Positions 34,626 to 44,243 are shown, counted from the stretch's first letter. The stretch is 52,177 bases of DNA from SAR202 cluster bacterium Casp-Chloro-G3 (GCA_002816715.1 MUCJ01000041.1:1-52177), one strand, 5' to 3'. Numbers and translations: made by a program. Notes: generated by a model from the sequence alone, not told the origin.

Positions 34626-36374
34626 CTAACGACGCCCAAACTCCCGGTCCATTTGGTACTCGCTGAAATGAATCAACGTCGGGCGGCCATGGGGACAGGT
34701 GTGAGGGTTGTCGGTAACCTCCAATTCTTCCAACAAAGCCCGCATCTCCGGCTCGGTCAGCGACTTTCCCGCCCGAATCGCGCTGTGACAGGCAATCGAA
34801 GCCGCCAACACGTCGTCATGCTGACGCAGCAACCCCTCAAACGCCACCATGTCCAGAATATCTACCAGCGACTGGGCTGGGTTCTGAGACGTCATGACGC
34901 TGGGCACCGCCCGCAGCAGATAGCTGTTTTCCCCAAAAGCCTCCACCTCAAATCCATACGCAGCGAGAAAGGCCAGATTATTGTGAAATGCCTCAGCCTG
35001 CCCAGGGGTCAGGTCCACAGTCATTGGCGCCAGTAGCGGCTGGGATTCGGGCGATTGATCCGCCGCTTTCCGCACGATTCGGTCAAACAACACTCGCTCG
35101 TGGGCGGCATGCTGGTCAACCAGGTACATCCCATCCGGGCCCTCGGCCACAATGTAAGTCAAGCGCACCTGGCCGACGACGCGCAGCGCAGGCAGGGCCT
35201 GCTGGGGCGTGAATCCCGCCGCCGTCAACGCGCCATACTCATTGCCTTGCTGACCTCCTGCGCCCCTTCCTGAGCTTCCCGGTCGGTCAAACGCGCTCCG
35301 GAAGAAGCTGGGCGACGCCGCACCGTCATTCGCCGATGGCTGACCACTCCCAAACCCGGAGCGGCCCAACACCGGCACCGGGGAGTCAGCGATCAAAGCG
35401 GCCCGCACTGCCCGCTGTAACGTCGAGTAGACTTTGCTCTCATCAACGAAGCGCACCTCGCGCTTGGCTGGGTGGGAGTTTACGTCTACGTCGGAGTAGG
35501 GCACGGTCAGGTTCAGCGCGGCCAGCGGATAGCGTCGCTCCGGCAACAAGCCGTGATACGCCTCTTCCAGCGCAAAGGAAAGCATGCGACTCTGAATCCA
35601 GCGGCGGTTGATAAAGAAGGTCATGTAGGTGCGGTTGGCCCGGTTCAACCGCGGCGCGCTGACGAATCCATCAACGCCGTAGCCGCTCTCCGGGTCGTCT
35701 TCCTGCACCCGCAGCATTCCTGAGGCGATTTCCGGCCCGTATACCGCCAGCAGCGCCTCCTCCGGCCTGCCGCTGCCGGGGGTCGCCACCGAGGTGCGTC
35801 CCTCCACAACCAGCTGAAACCGGACTCCCGGAAAGGCCAGAGCGTAACGGTCGATCAGTTCTCGGATGCGGGCGGTCTCAGCGGAGTTGGACTTGAGAAA
35901 TTTACGGCGGGCGGGCAGGTTGGCAAAAAGATCGCTGACCGTCACCGAAGTGCCCGGGGAGCATCCTTGGGAACCTTCGCTGACCTTTTGTCCCCATTGA
36001 TACTGAACCTGCTGGCCGCCACCAGTGTCATGGGGCCGGGTGGTCATAGTCATTTGGGAGACTGCGGCAATACTGGGAATCGCCTCGCCGCGAAAACCTA
36101 AAGTGCCGATGCAGTCCAGTTGTTCTTGGCGAGTCAGTTTGCTGGTGGCGTGGTGCTGAAAAGCCAACGCGACCTGATCAGCCGGTATGCCTTCACCATC
36201 GTCAATGACCCTTACCTGGTCGACGCCCCCGCCCTTGATCTCGACGGTTATCTGGAAGGCCCCGGCATCAAGAGAGTTTTCGACCAACTCTTTGACCACC
36301 GATACCGGCCTTTCCACCACCTCACCAGCGGCGATCTGGGAGGCCAATTCCGGTTCCAATACTTTGATCGGCAT
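34626..36374 (-). CDS. mutL: DNA mismatch repair protein MutL
   Basis: A 582-aa protein with the GHKL ATPase at the N-terminus (AAGEVVERPVSVVKELVENS, VIDDGEGIP, GTLGFRGEA). The C-terminal part contains the nuclease-type motifs DQHAAHERVLFD, ACHSAIRAGKS and CPHGRPT. In the DQHA(X)2E(X)4E motif the last Glu is Asp, a mild change. It is probably a nicking MutL, as in bacteria without MutH. mutS lies upstream on the same strand, with the HAD and Sec-ArsC genes between. Confidence 0.96.
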   Translation of the reverse strand: MPIKVLEPELASQIAAGEVVERPVSVVKELVENSLDAGAFQITVEIKGGGVDQVRVIDDGEGIPADQVALAFQHHATSKLTRQEQLDCIGTLGFRGEAIPSIAAVSQMTMTTRPHDTGGGQQVQYQWGQKVSEGSQGCSPGTSVTVSDLFANLPARRKFLKSNSAETARIRELIDRYALAFPGVRFQLVVEGRTSVATPGSGRPEEALLAVYGPEIASGMLRVQEDDPESGYGVDGFVSAPRLNRANRTYMTFFINRRWIQSRMLSFALEEAYHGLLPERRYPLAALNLTVPYSDVDVNSHPAKREVRFVDESKVYSTLQRAVRAALIADSPVPVLGRSGFGSGQPSANDGAASPSFFRSAFDRPGSSGRGAGGQQGNEYGALTAAGFTPQQALPALRVVGQVRLTYIVAEGPDGMYLVDQHAAHERVLFDRIVRKAADQSPESQPLLAPMTVDLTPGQAEAFHNNLAFLAAYGFEVEAFGENSYLLRAVPSVMTSQNPAQSLVDILDMVAFEGLLRQHDDVLAASIACHSAIRAGKSLTEPEMRALLEELEVTDNPHTCPHGRPTLIHFSEYQMDREFGRR

Positions 36375-36426
36375 GGTGATGTACCGCTTCTCGCCTTTTA
36401 TGCGGCGAATATATTAGCTGAGATGG

Positions 36427-36867
36427 CTAAAACAGGGGCAATTTGGTGCCTTTCGCCCGGTACTGGCGGTCTTCCGACGTACCGTCACGAGAGAAGTCAC
36501 TGATAATATCGTAAATCCGCCCCATCTGCTGGTCAACACTGCGAGCGAAGAAATAAGGTGGCACCCACACGCCGCCGAAGGCCGCCACTACTTCCGGATA
36601 ATCGTCGATGACAAATTCCGGCTCGAAGGGGATCTTCAGTTCTTCCAATCTTTCGTGAAAGTGATGGGTGGGCTTTTCGTAAACTCCACTGATGTAGGGT
36701 TTCAAGCTGTGTTTCTCAATGACTTCCCAGCGCTCGCCCATACCCGACCAGATGTAAATTTCATGCCCATCATCCAGGAGCTTTTGGAAGGTATCAGTAG
36801 TGCCGGGTCTGAGCGAATCATCCAGACCCAGGATGGTGTAGTCAACGTCGAAGAATATTTTCATCAC
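36427..36867 (-). CDS. HAD-like small protein
   Basis: A 146-aa protein starting near MMKIFFDVDYTILG, with the D-x-D-x-T nucleophile motif of the HAD superfamily, IYIWSGMG (the Ser/Thr motif), a Lys in EKPTHHFHERL, and EFVIDDYPEVV (the acidic motif). It lacks a large cap domain. Phosphatase function is plausible, the substrate unknown. GTG 36867 and ATG 36864 are both possible starts. It sits between mutS and mutL on their strand. Confidence 0.8.
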   Translation of the reverse strand: MMKIFFDVDYTILGLDDSLRPGTTDTFQKLLDDGHEIYIWSGMGERWEVIEKHSLKPYISGVYEKPTHHFHERLEELKIPFEPEFVIDDYPEVVAAFGGVWVPPYFFARSVDQQMGRIYDIISDFSRDGTSEDRQYRAKGTKLPLF

Positions 36868-37030
36868 GGAATGTAAGTCCCCTTGCTATGATTCACCGCT
36901 CCACTTATTACACAGGCAGCTATATTAGCATGATTATGTTACATGTCCAACTACGGCCAGTAGCAAGGCGGTTACCGTTCAGTATATGTTCAGTTTCAGC
37001 CGCGCCAGCCCAATCAACCTGGCACAACGC

Positions 37031-37387
37031 TTAGACGCTGGCGAGAGCCGCTTCAATCGCCTTTATGTTGCCGCCCACCAGCAGGCGGTCGCCCAGCTTG
37101 ATCAGGGGGCGGCGCACCAGCTTGGGTTCTTGCAGCATCAGCTTGACCATCTCGTCTTCAGAAATTTCCTGACCGACCACGCCCATTAGCTTCAAGCTGG
37201 GACTGCGCCAGGCAAACATATCCGACAATCCCACCATTGACGCCAGGCCCCGTATTTCTTCCTCGGTGAAGCGGTCTTTGAAAAAGTCCCGCTCCTCCAA
37301 CTCCATACCTTTTTGTAAGAGCAACTCCCTTACTTTGCGGCAGGTGGATCAACGAGGCCAGGTGTAAAAACCTACTTTATCGCTCAT
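37031..37387 (-). CDS. Selenocysteine-containing ArsC/Spx-family reductase (U-S-T-C site)
   Basis: A 118-aa thioredoxin-fold protein read through one in-frame TGA (37349-37351) as Sec13. AGGAAG lies 6 nt before the ATG (37385-37387). It reads MSDKVGFYTWPR-U-STCRKVREL, matching the family site Y-x-x-P-x-C-S-T-C-R-K with Sec for the first Cys and the second Cys kept. Downstream, ERDFFKDRFTEEEI and KLVRRPLI are family hallmarks. Members are glutaredoxin-linked arsenate reductases or Spx-like regulators; with Sec, a redox enzyme is more likely than a regulator. The frame starting at 37324 loses the active site. A hairpin follows the TGA by 15 nt. Confidence 0.9.
37315..37333 (-). promoter_or_regulatory. 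Putative bacterial SECIS hairpin (Sec-ArsC)
   Basis: On the coding strand, GTAAGGG (37333-37327) pairs with CTCTTAC (37321-37315), one pair being G-U, around a 5-nt loop AGTTG. The stem begins 15 nt after the TGA, the same spacing as in the two DsbA-like genes. Confidence 0.6.
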
Positions 37388-37474
37388 AATTACTTCCTGC
37401 TAAAATCTCTTGGCCCCATTTTAACGGCTGTTTGCATCGCAGAAAAAGACTTCAACCCCATGTAATATTCGATA

Positions 37475-40093
37475 TCACGTAGTCTCTTTCAGGCCCTTGG
37501 CTTGCTCTTGAAGCTCATACAGCTTGTTGATCGCCTCCAGGGGAGTCAAGTTGGCGATGTCCACGCCCAACACTTCCTCAACCAGCGGCTGGGACGGGCT
37601 GAACAGGGGCATCTGCAACACCGGCGGGCCAGACCTGGAACCACGTTTCCTCGAAGATTTTTGATCTAACAATGGCTGCTCAAGGTCGGACAACACCTCC
37701 CAGGCGCGGTGGATCACCGCCGGGGGCAGCCCGGCCAGTCGGGCGACATGCACGCCGTAACTACGATCGGCCCCGCCCGGGAGTATCCGATGCAGAAACA
37801 CCACATCGTTGCCCTCTTCTACCACCGCGACGTTGTAGTTGCGCACTCCCGGCAGCGTATTAGCCAACTCGGTCAATTCATGGTAGTGGGTGGCGAACAG
37901 GGCTTTACAGCGCAGCCTGGATTCGTTGTGCAGATGCTCAATTACCGCTCTGGCAATGGACAGGCCATCGTAGGTGCTGGTGCCGCGACCAATCTCGTCG
38001 AGAATCAGCAGCGAGCGGGGCGTAGCCTGGTTCAAAATGGCGGCGGTCTCCACCATTTCGACCATGAAGGTTGACTGCCCGGTGGTCAGGTCGTCCTGCA
38101 AACCAACCCGGGTGAAGATGCGGTCAACCAGCCCGATGACAGCCTCAGCGGCAGGCACAAAGCTGCCGATCTGGGCCATCAGGGTAATGATAGCCACCTG
38201 CCGGATGTAGGTGGACTTGCCCGCCATGTTGGGGCCGGTAAGGACAATGATCTGGGCATCGTCATTGGAGAGATAAACGTCATTGGGGACGTAGGAGCCA
38301 GTATCCAGCACCTGCTCTACCACGGGATGACGCCCATCTTTTATGGATACGACGTTGCCCTGATTAATCTGCGGGCGCACGTAGCGGTTTCTAACCGCCA
38401 CTTCGGCCAGCCCGGCGAACACGTCCACCTGAGCCACGCCCTGGGCCAGACGGCTGATGGCCCCGGCAGATTCGGCAATTTGGACGCACACCCGTCGGTA
38501 GAGGTCTCGCTCCATCTCCTCAATCCGCTCTCGGGCGGACAACACCAGCGACTCATACTCTTTCAACTCAGGCACCATGTACCGCTGCCCGTTGGTCAGG
38601 GTCTGACGCCGGATATAATCTTCCGGCACCTGGGCCAGATTCGCGTTGCTGACTTCTATGTAGTAGCCAAAGACATGGTTGTAGCCAACTTTCAGATTCT
38701 TGATTCCGGTGCGTTCCCGCTCCCGCTGCTCCAGTCCAGCTATGAACCCTCGGGCGTCGCTGGAAGCTGATTTCAAATGGTCTAGCTCGGCGGAAAATCC
38801 TGGGCGGAGGACGCCGCCCTCACCAACGCTGCCGGAGGGTTCAGGAGCAATGGAGTCGCCAATTAAAGCAACCACCTCTGGTATGGGCACCAACTCTTGC
38901 CCCAACCAGGACAACGAGCCGCCCTCGCAGCCCTTGCATTGCTCAGCCAAGACCGCCGACGCCTCTATTCCAGACTTCAGGGCCAGCAATTCCCGGGGAG
39001 CGGCTGTCCCCGCTTGAACCCGGCCGCAGACGCGCTCCAGATCGACAATCTTGGCTAGAGTATCCAGAGCAGTGCGTCGTTGGAAGGCATCCTGATGGAA
39101 AAATCCCACTGCGTCCAAACGACGGCTCAGTTGTGCCAGGTCCAGCAATGGCTGAGCCAACCAGCGGCGCAGCAATCTAGCGCCCATCGGGGTCTTGGTT
39201 TGGTCCAGCGTGGCCAGTAAAGATAGCTGGCTACTGCCCCCCCGTCCTGCTTGGAACAGCTCGAGATTGCGTCGGGTCGGGGCGTCCAGCGTCATGTAGG
39301 CGGCGGTGGAATAAGTGCTCAGCGGCCCTAGCTGAGGCTTGGCAGTCTTGTAGGTACGACCCAAATAATCAATGACGGCCCCGGCGGCCCGTACCGCCAA
39401 AGGCAGGGCCTCACAGCCAAAGGACTCCAAAGACAGGATTTGATATTGCTCAAGTAGGGCATCCCTACACACGTTAAGGTCAAAGGAGGCCGCGATTACT
39501 GGAGTGACATGGCGGCCCTCACCAACCGTTTGATCTACTGAGGACAATGCCAGCCCTTGATTGTCAGTCATCGAGGCATCGGGCACCAGGACTTCTGCCG
39601 GTGAAACGCGCTCCAATTCCAACGATAGCCGGTCAGTGGGTAGTTGAGTAGTGGCAAACTCGCCGGTGGTTATGTCAACGTAGGCCAGTCCAGCGGTGTC
39701 ACCATCCTCGATGACTGCCGCCAGGTAATTGTTGGTCTTTTGCTCCAGCAGCCCCGACTCCACCACCGTGCCGGGAGTGACCACCCGCACCACATCTCGT
39801 TCCACCAGCCCCTTGGAAGCCGCCGGGTCGCTGAGCTGCTCACAAATGGCGACTTTGTGGCCCTTCTTGATGAGCCTGGCTAAATAGGACTCCAGAGCAT
39901 GCGCCGGGACTCCCGCCATTGGCACTTTGAGGTCTTTGCCCATGCTGCGGGAGGTGAGGGTAATTTCCAATTCCCGCGCTGCCAACTGAGCGTCATCGTC
40001 GAAGGTCTCGTAAAAATCACCCAGGCGAAACAATACTATGGCGTCAGGGTATGAATGCTTGATTTTCAGATACTGGCGGCGTACCGGTGTCAC
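37475..40093 (-). CDS. mutS: DNA mismatch repair protein MutS
   Basis: An 872-aa mismatch-binding ATPase. The N-terminal domain has LFRLGDFYETF (the Phe-x-Glu mismatch wedge); the ATPase has LTGPNMAGKSTYIRQVA (Walker A) and LLILDEIGRGTSTYDGL (Walker B), followed by ATHYHELTEL. The length fits MutS1. The start is GTG at 40091-40093 with AAGG upstream; the product then begins MTPVRRQYLKIK as expected. Confidence 0.97.
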   Translation of the reverse strand: MTPVRRQYLKIKHSYPDAIVLFRLGDFYETFDDDAQLAARELEITLTSRSMGKDLKVPMAGVPAHALESYLARLIKKGHKVAICEQLSDPAASKGLVERDVVRVVTPGTVVESGLLEQKTNNYLAAVIEDGDTAGLAYVDITTGEFATTQLPTDRLSLELERVSPAEVLVPDASMTDNQGLALSSVDQTVGEGRHVTPVIAASFDLNVCRDALLEQYQILSLESFGCEALPLAVRAAGAVIDYLGRTYKTAKPQLGPLSTYSTAAYMTLDAPTRRNLELFQAGRGGSSQLSLLATLDQTKTPMGARLLRRWLAQPLLDLAQLSRRLDAVGFFHQDAFQRRTALDTLAKIVDLERVCGRVQAGTAAPRELLALKSGIEASAVLAEQCKGCEGGSLSWLGQELVPIPEVVALIGDSIAPEPSGSVGEGGVLRPGFSAELDHLKSASSDARGFIAGLEQRERERTGIKNLKVGYNHVFGYYIEVSNANLAQVPEDYIRRQTLTNGQRYMVPELKEYESLVLSARERIEEMERDLYRRVCVQIAESAGAISRLAQGVAQVDVFAGLAEVAVRNRYVRPQINQGNVVSIKDGRHPVVEQVLDTGSYVPNDVYLSNDDAQIIVLTGPNMAGKSTYIRQVAIITLMAQIGSFVPAAEAVIGLVDRIFTRVGLQDDLTTGQSTFMVEMVETAAILNQATPRSLLILDEIGRGTSTYDGLSIARAVIEHLHNESRLRCKALFATHYHELTELANTLPGVRNYNVAVVEEGNDVVFLHRILPGGADRSYGVHVARLAGLPPAVIHRAWEVLSDLEQPLLDQKSSRKRGSRSGPPVLQMPLFSPSQPLVEEVLGVDIANLTPLEAINKLYELQEQAKGLKETT

Positions 40094-40198
40094 TGCGACC
40101 TTACCGTTGGGGGTAGAATCACCTCCATTCTACTCTACATCCATCGCCATAATAAACGACCGCTACGACACCCTGCTGCGATTATGAATTGAGCATAG

Positions 40199-40223
40199 AA
40201 AAGGGGCACGGTTGTCGTGCCCC
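40199..40223 (-). terminator. Rho-independent terminator
   Basis: On the minus strand a GC-rich hairpin (GGGGCACG, ACAAC loop, CGTGCCCC; 40203-40223) is followed by TTTT (40202-40199). It lies just after the FNR stop and should end the nuoEFG-FNR transcript. The rest of 40094-40259 is featureless. Confidence 0.85.
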
Positions 40224-40259
40224 TATAGTTTCAATCTATTCTATTGCGATGATGAATTT

Positions 40260-41024
40260 CTACTCTTTCCAGAAGCGTTCCTCGATGAAGTTCCATCCAG
40301 CCAAGGCCGCCTTTTCTTTAACGTCGGCGATCATACCGGGATGACCGCAGGCATAAATCATGGTGTCTTCTTTAGGTAGGTTGAACCTACCCAAGTAGCT
40401 CTCAAATATGGCATTGACACGGCCCTTGGCACCAGTCCAGCCTACGTTGCGATCCTCGTCGGGACGGCTGCAGGCGGGTACAAACTTGACCGTATTCGGA
40501 TACTTGACCGCCAATGAGGACAGCTCCCGGTCATAGGTCAACTCATCCTGGTAGCTGGCGCCCAGCAGGACGTAGAAGGTGTGCCCTTCCCGGCGCTCGT
40601 GCAGGTAATGGCGGATCATACTAATGCTTGGGGCGACTCCGGTTACCGTCGACAGCATCATATGATGATGGAAATTATCCTTGAAGGTGAATACCCCTTT
40701 CGCGCGGGGACGGATGGACATGGTATCGCCGACCTTGAGCCGCCACATCTTGGGAGTCAGCCCTCCTTCGGGCACCAGTTCCACGAACACCTCCAAGAAG
40801 TCCTCATGCGGTGCTGACGCGATGGAATAGGCGCGTTCCACGCCCTCCTTACCCAGAGTGCAGTACTGGCCCGGCTTAAAATCGAAAACGCCGCCCTCTG
40901 GCACCAATTTGATTACCATCAAGTCATCGGTGACGTCCCGGCGTTCCACCAATTTGGCGCGGGGCAAACTGGCCAGCTTGCCTTCCCCTGACTCAACTTT
41001 TGATTCAACTTTAAGATTGGTCAT
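40260..41024 (-). CDS. Ferredoxin-NADP reductase (FPR type)
   Basis: A 254-aa FAD/NAD(P)H reductase. The FAD site is seen as ERAYSIASAPHEDFLEVFVE, and the nucleotide site starts at LSTVTGVAPSISMIRHYL with YACGHPGMI near the end. The C-terminus FIEERFWKE is typical of bacterial FPR-type enzymes, where a terminal aromatic stacks on FAD. It would pass electrons between NADPH and ferredoxin or flavodoxin. Its place after nuoE-F-G suggests a link between the NADH module and a ferredoxin pool. Confidence 0.88.
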   Translation of the reverse strand: MTNLKVESKVESGEGKLASLPRAKLVERRDVTDDLMVIKLVPEGGVFDFKPGQYCTLGKEGVERAYSIASAPHEDFLEVFVELVPEGGLTPKMWRLKVGDTMSIRPRAKGVFTFKDNFHHHMMLSTVTGVAPSISMIRHYLHERREGHTFYVLLGASYQDELTYDRELSSLAVKYPNTVKFVPACSRPDEDRNVGWTGAKGRVNAIFESYLGRFNLPKEDTMIYACGHPGMIADVKEKAALAGWNFIEERFWKE

Positions 41025-41207
41025 TTTCTTCCCTGATAATTAAATTTTACTGTAGATTCGCTAACTGGTATCTGCTCCCTGCCTGCCCCCGGAGGCTGTT
41101 CAGGGTTTAATCACTAATTAATATGCTGACCGACACTAGATTAATTCGAAAGGGGGTAGACACCCAATTCTATTTCCCGCCTGCCGTACAAATTTTGCGC
41201 CTCATTG

Positions 41208-44060
41208 CTACGCGCTGCTGAGGGCCGAAACTTTGGCGATTCTTGCCGATAGAATCTCCAAGCCGGGCGCTTTAGACATGGGATTCTTTTCCTCGCTGGA
41301 CTGCAGCTCTACGGCCAACTGGCCGAAGAGCGTGGTAACACTGATCACGCCGGGCGGGATTGAAGGGTCCAACCGGGCTAAACCAGACCAAGTCCCCCGG
41401 GGCGTCACTACTTCTACTGGATCACCGTCTTTGATTAGCTCGTTTTCCGCGTAACTGGGATGCAAAGACACCAGTTCATCCCGCACCAGCCGGTTCAACT
41501 TGCCCGTCACCACGGTGGTTTCCCGGTCGGTCTGCAACAATACCCGGCCGGGGACAAACCAGCCGGAGTATTCCGAATCCAGGTGAGGCTCGGGAGCTTG
41601 AAACACGGGAGTTATCGGATCGGCTTTACCGTTAGGAAAACCATTTTGATACAAGATCGGCGTGGCGGATGGATCATCAGCGGTACATGGCCATTGGATG
41701 CCTCGACGTTCCTTGCCAGAGTAAAGCACTTGGGTCGGTTTGGGCATCTCCAAGCCGCTCCGAAACACGGTAGAAACCTGGGATTCCAGCAGTGGGTAGG
41801 ACACGCCAGAGTATATTGGACAGACCGACGCTATCTCATCCATGATCGCATAGGCAGCGGGATAGTCGAACCCGCTATACCCCATCCGGCGGGCGAGTTC
41901 GCCGAACACCCATTGTTCGGGTTGAGCGCCACCACTCTTCGACTGGATGCTGGGCTTCACCCTTTGGATTCGCCGCTCCAGGCTGGTATAGGTACCGTCC
42001 TTTTCCGCGAAGGTAGACCGGGGCAGCACCACGTCCGCAACCTGGGCCAGCTGTCCCCAAAAGGTATCCTGCACCACCAGAAAGTCCAGGTTCTGGAGGG
42101 CCGCCAAGCCATCACCCAATCTCCCATTGGTAAAGTTAGGGCTGTCGCCAATGATCAGCATGGACTTGATCTGGCCGTCCCGCGCGGCATTGATGGCATC
42201 AGCAACGCCCAACCCCTGGGAAACTGAAATTGTACAATTCCAGGATCTTTCCAACGCCTTCACCACCGTCGCGTCTCTCAACGAGAGGTTCCCGGGCAAA
42301 CGGTTCGGCACGCATCCCACGTCGGAGGCTCCCTGCTCGTTCATCCCCGACCGCATCGGGAAAATCCCGGCGCCGGGCTTGCCAATGTTGCCAGTAAGGA
42401 GGGCCAAGTTTACCAGGGACAGCACGCAGTCCCGCTGTAACTCACCAGGGAGGTTATCCAAGGCGTAGACCACTGCTCCGCCGTCTGCTTGGGCGAAGAT
42501 ACGGGCAGCCTCGGCGATGGCTTCCTCCGATACGTGGGTGACCCGGGTCACGTGGTCCATATCTATGGAGTTAAGGGTATAGTGCAGGGTGGCCGGTTCC
42601 TCGCAGTTTTCATCCATCCACTCGGTTTGCTCCAGGCCCTGGTCTACCACCGCTTTGAGGATGCCGCCCAGCAGCAGCAACTCGGTTCCAGGCACGGGAC
42701 GCAGCCAAGAATCGGCGTAGCGAGTCAGTTCGACTTCGCGGGGATCAATCACGATCAGCTTGGCGCCACGCTGTGCGGCCTTCTTGATGGGCACGCCCAC
42801 CACGTTTTGATCTTCGGTCAAGTTGGAGTTGAAAACCAAAATACAGCCTGCATGCTCCAGTTCCCAGATGGAGTTGGTGGCGGCGGCATACCCCAATGCT
42901 CGTTCCAGTCCCACCGTAAGCTCCGGCTGGATGTTTGAGGTCTGGTCAACGTTATTGGTACCCATCACCACCCGGGCGAATTTCTGCGCCAGGTACAGTT
43001 CCTCGTTGGTGCTGTTGGGTGATGCCAGTAGCGCGAAGGCATCACCTTTGAACTCCGGCAGGCGGCCAGCGATTACGTTTAACGCCTCGTCCCAGGTGGC
43101 CTCCTCCAATTGCCCATTGCGACGGACTAATGGCTGCTCGAGCCTGGCCGAGTCGTTCAGGAATTCCAGGCCAAACTTGCCTTTGAAGCAGGCTTGACCG
43201 TGGTTGGAAGGCGAATTTAACTCCGGCACAGCGCGAATCATCTTACCGGCACCATTGAATTCCAGATTAAGCTGACAACCCACCGGGCAATGGGGGCAGA
43301 TAACCTGCTCGACCCGTCGAGCCTTCTCCCACTTATGTTCCCTTTCCACCAGGGCGCCCACGGGACACACATCAATACAGGCGCCGCAAAACTCGCAGCC
43401 GGATTCCAGCAACGAATCGCCAAAGGATGTCCCAATCAACGCCCGACCGGAGCGGTCGGTAAAGCAGAGCGCGGAATTGCCGCGCACCTCTTCACAGACT
43501 CGGACGCAACGCCCGCAGGTAATGCACAGGTTCAAGTCCCGGTCGTAGAAAGGGTCGCTGACCTCCAGAGGAATCTGGCGGTATTTGTACTCCAGCGGAG
43601 ATTCCAGCTCCATGCCCAGATAACGGACAGTGTCTTTGAACTCGCATCGTTCGTTTTTTGGGCAGGTGATACAGCGGTCATTGACCGAAACATGGCGGAG
43701 GCAGACATCGCTGGGGCCGCAGATATCGACACGATGGCAGGTCAAGCATCCATTGGGATGTTCCGCTATGAGCATCTCCATCACCGAGCGGCGCAGTTCG
43801 TTGACTTCATGGGACTCACTGCGGATTTTCATCCCGTCGGCCACCGGCAGCGTGCAGGACGCCGGGAAGCCCCGGCCACCCTCCACCGACACCACACACA
43901 TGCGGCAGGCAGCGAAGGGCTTCATGCCGGAGTGGTAGCACAGATACGGAATATAGATACCGGCTTCAATGGCGGCTTCCAGCACCATCTTGCCGGGCTG
44001 AGTCTTGATATCCACGCCATCAATGGCGATGGTTATATCGGTGGTAATATTTTCTGCCAT
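41208..44060 (-). CDS. nuoG: NuoG/formate dehydrogenase alpha-like Fe-S molybdopterin-fold subunit
   Basis: A 950-aa protein. Order: an N-terminal [2Fe-2S] domain (CYHSGMKPFAACRMCVV); a His/Cys-rich segment (EHPNGCLTCHRVDICGPSD, then CITCPKNERC); two 4Fe-4S motifs (CITCGRCVRVC, CEFCGACIDVC); then an FDH-type domain with its own cluster (CPHCPVGC … ACFKGKFG). In true formate dehydrogenases, Sec or Cys ligates Mo/W just after NNVD. Here the stretch reads NNVDQTSNIQPELTVGL with Gln378 (codon 42927-42929) at or next to that place and no following His, so formate oxidation is unlikely. The C-terminal molybdopterin-like domain is kept. With nuoE and nuoF next door, an electron-transfer NuoG role fits best; another small-molecule oxidoreductase activity is possible. 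Confidence 0.88.
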   Translation of the reverse strand: MAENITTDITIAIDGVDIKTQPGKMVLEAAIEAGIYIPYLCYHSGMKPFAACRMCVVSVEGGRGFPASCTLPVADGMKIRSESHEVNELRRSVMEMLIAEHPNGCLTCHRVDICGPSDVCLRHVSVNDRCITCPKNERCEFKDTVRYLGMELESPLEYKYRQIPLEVSDPFYDRDLNLCITCGRCVRVCEEVRGNSALCFTDRSGRALIGTSFGDSLLESGCEFCGACIDVCPVGALVEREHKWEKARRVEQVICPHCPVGCQLNLEFNGAGKMIRAVPELNSPSNHGQACFKGKFGLEFLNDSARLEQPLVRRNGQLEEATWDEALNVIAGRLPEFKGDAFALLASPNSTNEELYLAQKFARVVMGTNNVDQTSNIQPELTVGLERALGYAAATNSIWELEHAGCILVFNSNLTEDQNVVGVPIKKAAQRGAKLIVIDPREVELTRYADSWLRPVPGTELLLLGGILKAVVDQGLEQTEWMDENCEEPATLHYTLNSIDMDHVTRVTHVSEEAIAEAARIFAQADGGAVVYALDNLPGELQRDCVLSLVNLALLTGNIGKPGAGIFPMRSGMNEQGASDVGCVPNRLPGNLSLRDATVVKALERSWNCTISVSQGLGVADAINAARDGQIKSMLIIGDSPNFTNGRLGDGLAALQNLDFLVVQDTFWGQLAQVADVVLPRSTFAEKDGTYTSLERRIQRVKPSIQSKSGGAQPEQWVFGELARRMGYSGFDYPAAYAIMDEIASVCPIYSGVSYPLLESQVSTVFRSGLEMPKPTQVLYSGKERRGIQWPCTADDPSATPILYQNGFPNGKADPITPVFQAPEPHLDSEYSGWFVPGRVLLQTDRETTVVTGKLNRLVRDELVSLHPSYAENELIKDGDPVEVVTPRGTWSGLARLDPSIPPGVISVTTLFGQLAVELQSSEEKNPMSKAPGLEILSARIAKVSALSSA

Positions 44061-44079
44061 ACTTGCCCGCCTCAGACCC

Positions 44080-44212
44080 TATATCAAAACGTGGTTCGAC
44101 AAGTCTGTCCCGAGCTTGCCGAAGGACTGGCCACGAACGGTGGCGAACCCGTCATCCGCTCATCCTGAGCTTGTCGAAGGATAACCTGTGTCAATCACCA
44201 AAGTTTTGAATA
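44080..44212. repeat. MITE-like repeat, copy 2 (133 bp), in the nuoF-nuoG gap
   Basis: The ends are imperfect inverted repeats, TATATCAAAAC (44080-44090) and GTTTTGAATA (44203-44212). Read on the minus strand, it aligns with copy 1 at 17479-17605, including ATCCTTCGACAAGCTCAGGA and the end CACGTTTTGA-ATA. A longer palindromic middle (TTCGTGGCC region) is present in this copy. It sits between the nuoF stop and the nuoG start, so it is transcribed in the operon and may form a hairpin. Confidence 0.85.
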
Positions 44213-44243
44213 GCCAATTATTACTCAGGAGCGACCCTGAATT

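Noticed and set aside
41208-44060. Active NAD-dependent formate dehydrogenase
   Set aside because: The Sec/Cys ligand and its following His are not present at the expected place and there is no in-frame TGA; nuoEF neighbours fit NuoG.
43290-44168. A 292-codon plus-strand ORF
   Set aside because: Shadow of the nuoG-like gene, running into the MITE repeat; no domain.
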